Origin: CAAGNP01 sp045644725
Lineage (GTDB): Bacteria; Bacteroidota; Bacteroidia; Bacteroidales; UBA932
Direction: 5' to 3'
Assembly (NCBI GenBank): GCA_045644725.1
Contig: JAZRHK010000149.1
Coordinates: 1-27,723 of the forward strand
DNA: 27,723 nucleotides
Part shown: positions 1 through 7,999 of the stretch, one piece after another
Position numbering within the stretch: the first letter of the stretch is position 1
Layout of the letters: each line of letters starts with the position of its first letter
Program-made: the position numbers and the translations under genes
Notes under the pieces: generated by a model
What the model was told of the DNA's origin: nothing
What the model saw: only the letters and a program-made list of their open reading frames with translations
The model's database searches: none

Positions 1-242
1 TGCTGGATGGTCTTACCCTCTCTGAGCTGCTGCAATTGCTCCACAAGGAGATCGAAATCGATCGAATCGGGGTGGTCGAAATTGAGCTTCTGCCTCTCCT
101 CCATAGGGAGGTGCCCACTATCGTGGTAGTATGAGTCCTGGGGAATTACCGCCAACTCACCACCAGGAAAGGCCTCTGCAATCTTCTTTACTACTGTAGT
201 TTTTCCGGAACCTGTACCGCCGGCAATACCGATAATTAACAT
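1..242 (-). CDS. udk: Uridine kinase, 5' part only (gene runs off the left edge)
   Basis: The first 80 codons are visible. The protein opens with MLIIGIAGGTGSGKTT, a Walker A P-loop at about residues 6-16, followed by IPQDSYYHD and then NFDHPDSIDFDLL. This combination is typical of uridine/cytidine kinases, which phosphorylate uridine and cytidine to UMP and CMP in the cytoplasmic pyrimidine salvage pathway. The ATG at 240-242 lies three bases after the asnS stop codon, so the two genes are probably cotranscribed. The C-terminal two thirds lie outside the window, so completeness cannot be judged. Phosphoribulokinase is the nearest alternative, but the DSYYHD and NFDHPD motifs favour uridine kinase. 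Confidence 0.9.
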   Translation of the reverse strand, partial: MLIIGIAGGTGSGKTTVVKKIAEAFPGGELAVIPQDSYYHDSGHLPMEERQKLNFDHPDSIDFDLLVEQLQQLREGKTIQ

Positions 243-245
243 ATT

Positions 246-1637
246 CTAGAATTCTGCTGTTTTAGGTGTTCTTGGGAATGGAATCACGTCACGGATATTT
301 GACATACCTGTCACGAATAGAAGCAGTCTTTCGAAACCCAGACCGAAACCACTGTGAGGAGCTGTACCGAATCTGCGGGTATCCACATACCACCACAAGT
401 TGGTATCATCCATATCCAACTCTTTGATTCTCCCTGTTAGTTTCTCGAATGACTCCTCTCTCTGTGAACCGCCGATGATCTCTCCGATCTTAGGGAAGAG
501 AACGTCCATAGCACGTACAGTCTTGCCATCCTCATTCTGCTTCATATAGAATGCCTTGATATCCTTAGGATAGTCTGTCAAGATCACAGGTTTGCCGAAA
601 TGTTTCTCCACAAGGTATCTTTCGTGCTCACTCTGAAGATCAATACCCCAAGCTACAGGATAATCAAACTTTTCACCTGACTCCTGAAGAATCTTCACAC
701 CCTCAGTGTAGGTAAGTCTTACGAACTCTGTACCCACTACACTATGGAGACGTGAGATAAGCTCCTTGTCGATCATATTGTTGAGGAATGTCAAATCATC
801 CATACAATTGTCAAGAGCATACTGTACAAGATATTTAATGAATTCCTCAGCAAGATCCATATTGTCCTCGATCTCATAGAAAGCCATCTCTGGCTCAATC
901 ATCCAGAACTCAGCCAAGTGGCGTGGAGTATTTGAGTTCTCAGCCCTGAATGTAGGGCCGAAAGTGTAGATATTGCCAAGAGCCATAGCACCAAGCTCAC
1001 CCTCAAGCTGACCACTCACTGTAAGACTGGTCCTTTTTCCGAAGAAATCCTCCTTGTAGTCAATCTTACCATCTTCTGTACGTGGAAGATTGTCAAGATC
1101 CAGAGTGGTAACCTGGAACATTGCACCAGCACCCTCAGCATCTGAAGCCGTGATAAGAGGTGTATGAAGATATACAAAACCTTTGTCATTGAAGAATTTA
1201 TGGATAGCATACGCCATAGCATGACGGATTCTCAGCACAGCACCGAAAGTGTTGGTACGTGGTCTGAGGTGACCTATCTCGCGAAGGAACTCCATACTGT
1301 GCCCCTTCTTCTGGAGAGGATAAGTCTCAGAGTCTGCTGTACCATATACTACTATTTCCTTAGCCTGGATCTCCACCTTCTGACCGCTACCCATCGACTC
1401 TACCAAGTCACCTGTCACAGCAAGACAAGCACCTGTAGTGATGGACTTCATCAACTCCTCTGAGAAGTTGGCCACTTCACAAACTACCTGAATATTATTT
1501 ATTGTAGAACCGTCATTAAGAGCAATAAAAGCGATATTCTTGTTTCCTCTTTTTGTTCTCACCCAGCCTTTAGCCACGACTGACTGACCTGGAGTCCCAT
1601 TAAGGAGCTCTGCGATTCTAATGTGTCTTTTTCCCAT
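246..1637 (-). CDS. asnS: Asparaginyl-tRNA synthetase
   Basis: This 463-residue class IIb aminoacyl-tRNA synthetase charges tRNA-Asn with asparagine in the cytoplasm. The N-terminal OB-fold anticodon-binding domain (about residues 15-110) contains VVAKGWVRTKRGNKNIAFI. Motif 2 is FRAENSNTPRHLAEFW near residue 230, and motif 3 starts near residue 430 with GFGLGFERLLLFVTG followed by IRDVIPFPRTP. The NTPRHLAEFW form of motif 2 and the length distinguish AsnRS from AspRS. The insertion around RTEDGKIDYKEDFFGK, before LTVSGQLEGE, fits what I recall of Bacteroidota AsnRS. The start is an ATG without a strong ribosome binding site. The gene has a candidate promoter of its own in the end of the upstream gene and is followed within three bases by udk. 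Confidence 0.97.
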   Translation of the reverse strand: MGKRHIRIAELLNGTPGQSVVAKGWVRTKRGNKNIAFIALNDGSTINNIQVVCEVANFSEELMKSITTGACLAVTGDLVESMGSGQKVEIQAKEIVVYGTADSETYPLQKKGHSMEFLREIGHLRPRTNTFGAVLRIRHAMAYAIHKFFNDKGFVYLHTPLITASDAEGAGAMFQVTTLDLDNLPRTEDGKIDYKEDFFGKRTSLTVSGQLEGELGAMALGNIYTFGPTFRAENSNTPRHLAEFWMIEPEMAFYEIEDNMDLAEEFIKYLVQYALDNCMDDLTFLNNMIDKELISRLHSVVGTEFVRLTYTEGVKILQESGEKFDYPVAWGIDLQSEHERYLVEKHFGKPVILTDYPKDIKAFYMKQNEDGKTVRAMDVLFPKIGEIIGGSQREESFEKLTGRIKELDMDDTNLWWYVDTRRFGTAPHSGFGLGFERLLLFVTGMSNIRDVIPFPRTPKTAEF

Positions 1638-1658
1638 TTTTTCCTATTTTAAAACATC

Positions 1659-3131
1659 CTACAAAGTTAGTGAAAAACTTTGACTTTCATTCCAACATCT
1701 GTCAATAGCTGTAACAGCCACTGTATATCCTTTATACTTTTTGAAATCCTCACCGAAGTCATAAGACATCTGGTTTGTAATCTTCACCAGATACTCCCCT
1801 TTCGATGTATCTGCCATCACCCCTTTAGGGAACAAGTAGACAGCATAGAAAACTGGCTGCTGCATAGGATCATCTGTAGTTTCTACAGTCCATCTTACAG
1901 ATGTTGATTTCTTCTTCAGAGTTTTCACACCCTGAGGAGCCCTATCATCCAATCTGGTATAAGCAGGGATAAGTGCAGGCCTTGATTGATAAACAGTTGT
2001 CAGGCTGTCATGAATATTGTGGACATTCCTCTTGATTGACCATCCTGGCCACCACACATTACCTGCCACATTTGGAAGATCTCTGACAAGCTCCATCTTT
2101 CTCTCCAACTGAGTATCGAGAACAGATATATTCTGACCAATGTAAAGATGATCGGTAAAATTGCCGTCATTCCACCAGTTGATAAGAACCTCATAACACG
2201 CGGGGGCGAAATCTATTCTCCAGTAAAGCTGAGGCACGATATAGTCGATATACCCTTTTATGCCCCAATCAGGAACATCTGCAAAAAGGGCCTCATAGTT
2301 GGAAAGACCATTTGTATCACTACCTGTGCTGTCAGGTGTTTCACTCAGGTTTCTGTGAATACCGAATGGGCTGATACCAAATCTTACCCAAGGCTTAATA
2401 CTCTTGATTGTATCATTGAGTTCCTTCATAAGGATAGCCACATTGTTTCTTCTCCAGTCACCTTTCTGCCAATATTCAAAGCCCTGCTCCTTGGCATATT
2501 TCACGAACGATGCATCGTCATGAAACTCTTCATACTTGACAGGATATGGATAGAAATAGTCATCAAAGTGGATGGCATCCACATCATATCTCCTGACAAT
2601 GTCTGCAATAACACTGACAGTGTGCTCTCTAGAAGCAGGCTCGCCCGGATCAAAATAAAGCTGCTTGCCATATCTCTTGAAGATATCTGGATTCGAGAAA
2701 AAGAGGTGATCAGGCGCTAACTCCTCCTTATCGTTGGATGTCACACGATAAGGGTTGCACCAGGCATGAAGTTCCATACCCCTCTTGTGCGACTCCTCAA
2801 TCATAAACTGGAGCGGATCCCACACTGGATCTGGGGCCTGCCCCTGCACACCGGTCAAAAAGCGGCTCCATGGCTCCAAATGGGATGGATAAAATGCATC
2901 CGCTTGGGGCCTTACCTGGAATATTACAGCATTGCAACCAGCCTGCTCCAAAGAATCAAGCGTCTGGATAAACATCTCCTTCACCTGAGCCTCGCTCATA
3001 GTTCTGATCTGGGTATTTCCGACAATATGGAGCCAGGCTCCTCTGAACTCCCTTTTTGGTTGAGGCACATTTTGTGCTTCAAGTGAGATCGCTATTGCAA
3101 TAAGCGATACAATGGCAAATATTTTTCTCAT
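1659..3131 (-). CDS. Secreted glycosyl hydrolase-like protein, GHL10 (DUF187) family
   Basis: This 490-residue protein belongs to the glycosyl hydrolase-like 10 family of TIM-barrel proteins. Recognisable segments in order are FRGAWLHIVGN, NAVIFQVRPQADAFYPS, WDPLQFMIEESHKRGMELHAW, YDVDAIHFDDYFYPYP, RFGISPFGIHRN and NVWWPGW. The paired Asp in IHFDDYF is the likely acid region. The last roughly 90 residues look like a small beta domain. The ATG at 3131 is preferred over an upstream start at 3272 because it gives a clean signal peptide (MRKIFAIVSLIAIAISLEAQ) and only 5 bases to the phosphatase stop; the upstream extension is Cys-rich and overlaps that gene. It probably acts in the periplasm or outside the cell. 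The substrate is unknown; a role on cell-wall or other glycans is an inference from the family. Confidence 0.88.
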   Translation of the reverse strand: MRKIFAIVSLIAIAISLEAQNVPQPKREFRGAWLHIVGNTQIRTMSEAQVKEMFIQTLDSLEQAGCNAVIFQVRPQADAFYPSHLEPWSRFLTGVQGQAPDPVWDPLQFMIEESHKRGMELHAWCNPYRVTSNDKEELAPDHLFFSNPDIFKRYGKQLYFDPGEPASREHTVSVIADIVRRYDVDAIHFDDYFYPYPVKYEEFHDDASFVKYAKEQGFEYWQKGDWRRNNVAILMKELNDTIKSIKPWVRFGISPFGIHRNLSETPDSTGSDTNGLSNYEALFADVPDWGIKGYIDYIVPQLYWRIDFAPACYEVLINWWNDGNFTDHLYIGQNISVLDTQLERKMELVRDLPNVAGNVWWPGWSIKRNVHNIHDSLTTVYQSRPALIPAYTRLDDRAPQGVKTLKKKSTSVRWTVETTDDPMQQPVFYAVYLFPKGVMADTSKGEYLVKITNQMSYDFGEDFKKYKGYTVAVTAIDRCWNESQSFSLTL

Positions 3132-3136
3132 ATCAA

Positions 3137-4381
3137 CTAAAATTCTACGCCCATTGCTGAGCAGATTTTCTTGGGAATATCGGTATTGTCCATCTTGCCT
3201 GCAAACTTCTCGCTCCCTGCACCAATGGCAAAAACAGGGACATTTGCAGCTGAGTGCGAACTGGTGGTCCATCCAAAACGGGCCTCCTTATTAAGATTGT
3301 CAATATCCTCCTTGGCATCTCCTGTACCAGCCTCATAACTTGTCGCACTTACAGTATTGTCTTTAGATGTCTTCTGCACATCAAGTTTGTCCAAATACAT
3401 ATTATACCCACCATTATAGGCAAGTGCCATACCTCCAGTTTCATGGTCTGCTGTTACCACTATCAGGGTCTGGTCGGGGTGCTTCAGATAAAACTGATAC
3501 GCCACTTCCACAGCCTCTGCCAGATCAAGTGTCTCCAGAATAGCAGTTTTGGCATCATTTGAATGGGCAGCCCAATCAATACGTCCAGCCTCTGCCATCA
3601 TAAAGAAACCATCTTCACCCTCCAGAAACTCAATAGCAGAAGATACAAGATCTGAAAGTTTCATATCATCTTCACCTCTGTCTATAGCATATGGAAGTTC
3701 GTGGCTCTCTACACCTGCATCCTGAAGAAGGAGCATTTTCTCTGCACTATCTTTCTTAGCTTGGAAATCATCAATACCGGCAGCTAGAACATACCCTTTC
3801 TCATCTATAATTTCATAGGCAGATCTTTGGTCTCCTTTCTTACCTTTAGGATCAATAAAACCACCTCCACCAAAGAACTCAAAATCTGAATCTGCCATCT
3901 GAACAGCGATAGAGTAATAGTCACTTCTCTTTACAGAATTTGCATAAAACGCTCCAGGAGTAGCGTGATCAAGTGAGACTGTGGACATTACACCCACCTT
4001 GAATCCTGCATCGTGAATCTTATATGCGATACTCTCGAGATCAGTCGAATCTGGGGCTACCCCCAAAAAACCGTTATTTGTCTTGAATCCGGTAGATAGA
4101 GCTGTACCGGCAGCTGAAGAACAGGTGATAATATTTGAAGCTGAATAAGAAGAGGCCATCCCCAGAACAGGGAATTTGGTAAAGGAGATAGAATTGTTTC
4201 CTATACGACCATCCTCCAGAAAAGCAGAATAATACTCAGCAGCAACTACTTGGGAAAAACCCATACCGTCACCTATGAAATAGAATACATATTTTGCCTC
4301 CTTCTCTTTACAACAATCACAAGAAGAGAAAGAAACGCTAGATAATATCGCAATTAGAAGTGAAAGAAGTTTTATTCTCAT
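3137..4381 (-). CDS. Alkaline phosphatase family lipoprotein
   Basis: This 414-residue metal-dependent phosphomonoesterase resembles PhoA. A signal peptide ends in FSSC, making Cys21 the likely lipidated residue. Metal and catalytic motifs follow: FIGDGMG with Asp38, TCSSAAGTALSTG with the presumed nucleophile Ser88, MMAEAGRIDWAAHSND supplying Glu, Asp and His metal ligands, TADHETGG near residue 315, and a late His in HSAANVPVFAIG. The residue before the nucleophile, Asp in E. coli PhoA (Asp101), is Cys87 here. Family activity is release of inorganic phosphate from organic phosphates in the periplasm or at the cell surface. It lies between the exb terminator and the GHL10 gene. I see no TAnnTTTG element just upstream, so it may depend on read-through. 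A phosphodiesterase of the same superfamily is a less likely alternative. Confidence 0.9.
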   Translation of the reverse strand: MRIKLLSLLIAILSSVSFSSCDCCKEKEAKYVFYFIGDGMGFSQVVAAEYYSAFLEDGRIGNNSISFTKFPVLGMASSYSASNIITCSSAAGTALSTGFKTNNGFLGVAPDSTDLESIAYKIHDAGFKVGVMSTVSLDHATPGAFYANSVKRSDYYSIAVQMADSDFEFFGGGGFIDPKGKKGDQRSAYEIIDEKGYVLAAGIDDFQAKKDSAEKMLLLQDAGVESHELPYAIDRGEDDMKLSDLVSSAIEFLEGEDGFFMMAEAGRIDWAAHSNDAKTAILETLDLAEAVEVAYQFYLKHPDQTLIVVTADHETGGMALAYNGGYNMYLDKLDVQKTSKDNTVSATSYEAGTGDAKEDIDNLNKEARFGWTTSSHSAANVPVFAIGAGSEKFAGKMDNTDIPKKICSAMGVEF

Positions 4382-4395
4382 AACATTTGAATCTT

Positions 4396-4430
4396 AAAAA
4401 AATGGGCGATTTCTCTTAGAGATACCGCCC
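4396..4430 (-). terminator. Rho-independent terminator of the exb cluster
   Basis: On the minus strand a hairpin with arms GGGCGGTATCTC and GAGAAATCGCCC (one A-A mismatch, one G-T pair, three-base loop TAA) is followed directly by ATTTTTTT. It lies 23 bases beyond the stop of the last exbD and 14 bases before the phosphatase ATG. Confidence 0.88.
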
Positions 4431-4453
4431 ACTCTTTATATACATATTAGTAA

Positions 4454-4924
4454 TTATTTACCAGCAGGTCTTGCTGCATACATAATCTTAAGTGCTGAAC
4501 AACGTCTAAGCTCCTGTTTAACGTCAGTTACAATACCCATAAGGGTACCTTCGTCAACGTTTAGAGAGATAGTCATAAGTTCTCTGTCCACCTCACTTCT
4601 AGCCTCACGCTCAGCTGCCACGAAGTCACGAATATCGTTGACAGTTTTGTAAGAGTCGTTTAGCTGGATACGTGTATCAGTACCGAACTGATTCTGATAC
4701 TGTTTGGTAGGAGCACCAATGTAGATATATGAAGCAAGCTCTTTTCTTTCTAGCTTAGCAGTTTCTGATGCTTCAGGAAGTTTAACTTGTACCATTCTAT
4801 CGGTCTTACGCATACTTACAGATACCATGAAGAACATAAGAATCATGAACACGATATCAGGTAGAGATGCTGTAGAGATAGCTGGCATGCCGCCGTCTTT
4901 TCCTTTTCTTACAAATTTAGCCAT
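4454..4924 (-). CDS. exbD: ExbD/TolR family protein (second copy)
   Basis: This 156-residue inner-membrane protein has one N-terminal helix (about residues 20-36) carrying the family's essential membrane Asp in LPDIVFMILMFFMVSVSM (Asp23). A periplasmic domain follows. ExbD proteins form the ion-driven motor with ExbB that powers TonB-dependent uptake or TolA-type envelope work. It lies 14 bases after the first exbD and is not a duplicate: the periplasmic sequence and length differ clearly. Two dissimilar ExbD genes behind one ExbB are common in Bacteroidota. A strong terminator follows, so it ends the operon. No tonB gene is present in the visible cluster. Whether the motor serves TonB, Tol or gliding-type functions cannot be decided from sequence. 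Confidence 0.92.
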   Translation of the reverse strand: MAKFVRKGKDGGMPAISTASLPDIVFMILMFFMVSVSMRKTDRMVQVKLPEASETAKLERKELASYIYIGAPTKQYQNQFGTDTRIQLNDSYKTVNDIRDFVAAEREARSEVDRELMTISLNVDEGTLMGIVTDVKQELRRCSALKIMYAARPAGK

Positions 4925-4938
4925 TCTGAAAATCCTCC

Positions 4939-5523
4939 TTATTTTTTCTTACTAACGTCTTTAGGCTCTGCCTCAGAGATGTTCTGAGGAATAGCTGTTC
5001 TAACTATCTTCTGCTGATCTTCATCAAGAGCTGCATATTTCTTACCGAAATGTCTTGTAGCGAAATCATCACGGATGGTGTTGATAGCTCTAACCAGGGC
5101 ATTTTGAACCTCAAGATAGATCTCGTAGTGTGTACTACGGTCATTCTGGAGTGAAATAACACCTTCTGATACAGGATAAGTACCGAAGCCTTCGATCTCT
5201 TTATCCTTTTTAGCAGAGAGTTTCTCGTTGTTAGTAGGGTTAGTTAAAAAGTCAATAACGATTTGATCCAGCTGGCTAACATCAGAAATATATTCAGAAC
5301 CGGCAAATACTGCGTCCCTTGAGTTGATCTTTACTTCCAAGATGTTACGACGATTGACTTTGATATCCTCAACCTTTGCATTTTTGTCAGGCATAGGAGG
5401 AAGACGTCTTGAAAGACCTTGCTCAGAGTCCATTGTAGAAACCATAAGGAAGAATATCAACATAAGGAATGAGATATCCGCCATAGATCCGCCGTTAATT
5501 TCGGGTGTTTTCTTAGATGCCAT
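4939..5523 (-). CDS. exbD: ExbD/TolR family protein (first copy)
   Basis: A 194-residue ExbD-like protein. The cytoplasmic N-terminus is short (MASKKTPEINGGS). A single helix follows with the membrane Asp in MADISFLMLIFFLMVSTM (Asp16), then RRLPPMPD, a typical start of the periplasmic domain. It is longer than E. coli ExbD (about 140 residues) because of an extended charged C-terminal half ending in KDVSKKK. It sits 14 bases after the 152-residue membrane protein gene and 14 bases before the second exbD, so the four genes form one operon. It is expected to form, with ExbB, a proton channel that transmits force to an outer-membrane partner. Confidence 0.92.
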   Translation of the reverse strand: MASKKTPEINGGSMADISFLMLIFFLMVSTMDSEQGLSRRLPPMPDKNAKVEDIKVNRRNILEVKINSRDAVFAGSEYISDVSQLDQIVIDFLTNPTNNEKLSAKKDKEIEGFGTYPVSEGVISLQNDRSTHYEIYLEVQNALVRAINTIRDDFATRHFGKKYAALDEDQQKIVRTAIPQNISEAEPKDVSKKK

Positions 5524-5537
5524 ATCTGTTCGTATAA

Positions 5538-5996
5538 TTAACGTTTCTTAATTGCATTCATTACAGTACCACCAAGAAGTGAAACGATAACGCCCACAAA
5601 CAGGATGTAAGTAAGAATAAGAATAGTGTCGGTCAACTTAAATGTAGCCTCAGTTGGTTGCTCAGCCACATTAACAGCCACAGGGTTACCTGAAGCCAAG
5701 AAATAAGATGCTACCACTAGTACTACTGCAAGAAGCAACACCAAACCTGTACTCTTAAGAGACTTCTTGTTACCGAAAGTGGCAACACAAGCAAGTACAA
5801 GGATAAGGGCAATTGCAAGTACTATTAGAGCATATACCCACCACAAAAGACCGTCAACAAGTGTAGTAGAACTAAGAACATCAGCCAAGTTTGACAATGC
5901 AAACTGACCTGAGCCGTTCTGAACATAGAACAAAGCTATGATCACTACACCGACAGCTAGTAGGACGTATTCTAATATTTTTGCAAATTTTGACAT
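5538..5996 (-). CDS. Conserved four-helix membrane protein of the Exb cluster, function unknown
   Basis: I do not recognise a named family. The 152-residue protein has four predicted membrane helices at about residues 8-25, 50-73, 84-101 and 122-146, with a short soluble loop GNPVAVNVAEQPTEATFKL between the third and fourth. It starts with MSKFAK and ends with AIKKR. No catalytic or metal-binding motif is visible, and Cys70 is its only cysteine. It lies between exbB (24 bases downstream of its stop) and exbD (14 bases upstream), and this placement recurs in Bacteroidota Exb clusters as far as I recall. An accessory role in assembling or regulating the ExbB/ExbD motor is an inference from position only. 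Confidence 0.85.
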   Translation of the reverse strand: MSKFAKILEYVLLAVGVVIIALFYVQNGSGQFALSNLADVLSSTTLVDGLLWWVYALIVLAIALILVLACVATFGNKKSLKSTGLVLLLAVVLVVASYFLASGNPVAVNVAEQPTEATFKLTDTILILTYILFVGVIVSLLGGTVMNAIKKR

Positions 5997-6020
5997 AATT
6001 ATAAATTCAAGTCAGTTTGA

Positions 6021-6806
6021 TTATTTATTTAGATATTTAACTACTAGGTCTACTAGAGAGATTGAAGCGTCCTCCATAGAGTTAACGATAGAGTCAATCT
6101 TAGAAACTAGATAGTTGTAAATAACCTGAAGGATGATAGCAACGATAAGACCACCTACGGTTGTAATCAAAGCGACTTTCATACCACCTGCTACAAGGGT
6201 CGGAGAGATATCACCAGCGATCTGGATCTCGTCGAATGCCTGAATCATACCGATAACTGTACCCATGAAACCAAGCATAGGAGCGATAGCGATGAAAAGA
6301 GCGATCCAACCAAGGTTAGACTCTAGCTGACCCATCTGAACTGAACCATAAGAAACGATAGTTTTCTCAACAGCCTCAGCACCCTGATCAACGCGAAGAA
6401 GACCCTGATAGAAAATTGAAGCAACTGGACCTCTTGTATTGCGGCAAACTTCTTTAGCAGCCTCTACACCACCTTCATTAAGGGCAGCTTCAACAGCAGC
6501 GATAAGCTTTTCATTGTTGGTAGTTGCCATGTTAAGGTAGATAATTCTTTCAATACAGATTGCCAAACCGAAGATCAAACATGCAAGTACTGTAGCCATG
6601 AAGCCAGCACCACCTTCGATGAATTTGGTTTTAAGAGCTTGGTGAAGAGCAACTTCTTGTACAGGAGCAACTTCCTCAGCAGGAGCAGCAACTTCTTCAG
6701 TAGCAACTTCAGTAGCAACTGAATCAGCAACAACTTCTTCAGTCTGAGCCATAGCAGAGAAAGTCATAAGACCTGCAACTGCCAAAAACATGAAAATTTT
6801 TTTCAT
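6021..6806 (-). CDS. exbB: MotA/TolQ/ExbB proton channel family protein with signal peptide
   Basis: A 261-residue ExbB-like channel subunit. Unlike E. coli ExbB it begins with a signal peptide (MKKIFMFLAVAGLMTFSAMAQ) followed by a low-complexity Glu/Ala/Val segment to about residue 52. Three membrane helices follow, near residues 70-93, 163-186 and 205-230. The conserved MotA_ExbB core is visible in WIALFIAIAPMLGFMGTVIG and VALITTVGGLIVAIILQ. With ExbD it forms the proton-motive-force-driven motor of the inner membrane that energises outer-membrane functions. It is first in a four-gene operon preceded by a 160-base gap with two candidate -7 elements. The periplasmic Glu-rich tail resembles that of other Bacteroidota ExbB proteins and has no known function. 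Confidence 0.94.
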   Translation of the reverse strand: MKKIFMFLAVAGLMTFSAMAQTEEVVADSVATEVATEEVAAPAEEVAPVQEVALHQALKTKFIEGGAGFMATVLACLIFGLAICIERIIYLNMATTNNEKLIAAVEAALNEGGVEAAKEVCRNTRGPVASIFYQGLLRVDQGAEAVEKTIVSYGSVQMGQLESNLGWIALFIAIAPMLGFMGTVIGMIQAFDEIQIAGDISPTLVAGGMKVALITTVGGLIVAIILQVIYNYLVSKIDSIVNSMEDASISLVDLVVKYLNK

Positions 6807-6866
6807 AAAAGTTTTGAATGATTAGTTATTAAACAAATTATTAAATAGTTGATTTATATTTATTTA

Positions 6867-6874
6867 CAAAAATA
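6867..6874 (-). promoter_or_regulatory. Candidate -7 promoter element for the exb operon (proximal)
   Basis: The minus strand reads TATTTTTG, matching TAnnTTTG. It predicts a transcript start about 55 bases before the exbB ATG. The nearest upstream TTG leaves a 24-base spacer, longer than the usual 19-21, so the -33 half is weak. Confidence 0.45.
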
Positions 6875-6936
6875 AAGTCAATTCTGTCATATACCGTCCA
6901 ACCCACACAGCAAACAATACACACGGGAAATATGGC

Positions 6937-6944
6937 CAAAGTTA
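6937..6944 (-). promoter_or_regulatory. Candidate -7 promoter element for the exb operon (distal)
   Basis: The minus strand reads TAACTTTG, an exact TAnnTTTG match, 22 bases beyond the asparaginase stop. It would give a leader of about 125 bases before exbB. The nearest TTG is 25 bases further upstream, so the -33 element is not well placed. Confidence 0.45.
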
Positions 6945-6966
6945 GGAATTATTTTTCTAAATATCA

Positions 6967-7998
6967 CTACAATTTTGAAATTTCTCCTCTAATATTTTTC
7001 TCCATTGCAACTGCCACTTCCCTATTGTCGGGATATTTTCCCATCAAAAAATAGAGTTTGGCCAATGCCGCTTCCATAGTGGAATCTTCCCCACTTATAA
7101 CACCTATCTTCTTCAAAGCAATGCCTGTAGCATAAGCATCCATGTCCACCTTACCAGCATTGCACTGTGTAACATTCACCACTAAAATACCTTTATCGAC
7201 CACCTCCTTAACAGCATTTAGGAACTCTGCACTGGTAGGGGCATTGCCGGATCCGAATGTCTCCAGGATTATGGCCCTGAGCCCTTCGACCTGAGAAAGG
7301 ATTGTAATATTCCTGACATTCATACCTGGAACCACCTTGACTATTGCCACATTACTGTCCAGATCATAATTGACCTTGAACTCCTTACCCCATTTGGGAT
7401 ATCGGATCAGACTTGAATTGAATCTGATATGGATCCCCACATCGGCCAGGACAGGATAATTGGCAGATCTGAACGCCCTAAAATTTTCAGCACTATACTT
7501 GGTTGTCCTGTTCCCCCTATACAGCTGGCTCTCGAAATAGACACACACCTCTGGAACACGGGCTCGTTCATCCTCATCTTTGGCTGCAGCTATCTCTATT
7601 GACGATATGAGATTCTCTTTCCCGTCTGTCCTCAACATACCAATAGGGAGCTGGCTCCCGGTAAATATCACCGGCTTGCCCAAATTTTCAAGCATAAAGC
7701 TCAAAGCAGAAGCTGTATATGACATGGTATCGGTCCCATGCAGTACGACAAAACCATCATAATGGTTGTAATTAGTCTCAATTATCCTCGCAAGCTCTTG
7801 CCAAAAGTGGATATTCGCATCCGAAGAATCTATAGCAGGAGCAAAAGAATATGAATCAAGCTTGTATCCAAATTTTTTCAGCTCCGGAACCTCCTCCAAA
7901 ATGTGGGAGAAGTCAAACGGGGCCAACGCCTGAGTCTGCGGATCTACCTTCATTCCGATAGTTCCTCCGGTGTAAATCAATAGAATAGATGTATCCAT
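6967..7998 (-). CDS. ansA: Type I (cytoplasmic) L-asparaginase
   Basis: This 343-residue enzyme hydrolyses asparagine to aspartate and ammonia. The first catalytic threonine motif is near the N-terminus (LLIYTGGTIGMK) and the second set is VLHGTDTMSYTASALSFM with PVIFTGSQLP following. VNVTQCNAGKVDMDAYATG in the C-terminal domain is typical of type I enzymes. There is no signal peptide, which argues for the cytoplasmic rather than the periplasmic type II form. The gene starts one base after tatD ends, so it is the last gene of a long packed run. Family members can also act on glutamine to some extent; asparaginase is the best call. Confidence 0.92.
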   Translation of the reverse strand: MDTSILLIYTGGTIGMKVDPQTQALAPFDFSHILEEVPELKKFGYKLDSYSFAPAIDSSDANIHFWQELARIIETNYNHYDGFVVLHGTDTMSYTASALSFMLENLGKPVIFTGSQLPIGMLRTDGKENLISSIEIAAAKDEDERARVPEVCVYFESQLYRGNRTTKYSAENFRAFRSANYPVLADVGIHIRFNSSLIRYPKWGKEFKVNYDLDSNVAIVKVVPGMNVRNITILSQVEGLRAIILETFGSGNAPTSAEFLNAVKEVVDKGILVVNVTQCNAGKVDMDAYATGIALKKIGVISGEDSTMEAALAKLYFLMGKYPDNREVAVAMEKNIRGEISKL

Positions 7999-7999
7999 T

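Noticed and set aside
2148..2720. A 190-codon open frame on the plus strand inside the GHL10 gene
   Set aside because: It is antisense to a well-supported gene, with no recognisable domain and no promoter.
3132..3272. An N-terminal extension of the GHL10 protein rich in Cys and Arg
   Set aside because: It lies wholly over the end of the alkaline phosphatase gene in another frame and would hide a good signal peptide. The ATG at 3131 is the better start.
6807..6966. A possible small RNA or riboswitch in the gap before exbB
   Set aside because: The region is AT-rich and I could not find a stable conserved fold; the two promoter-like elements explain it sufficiently.
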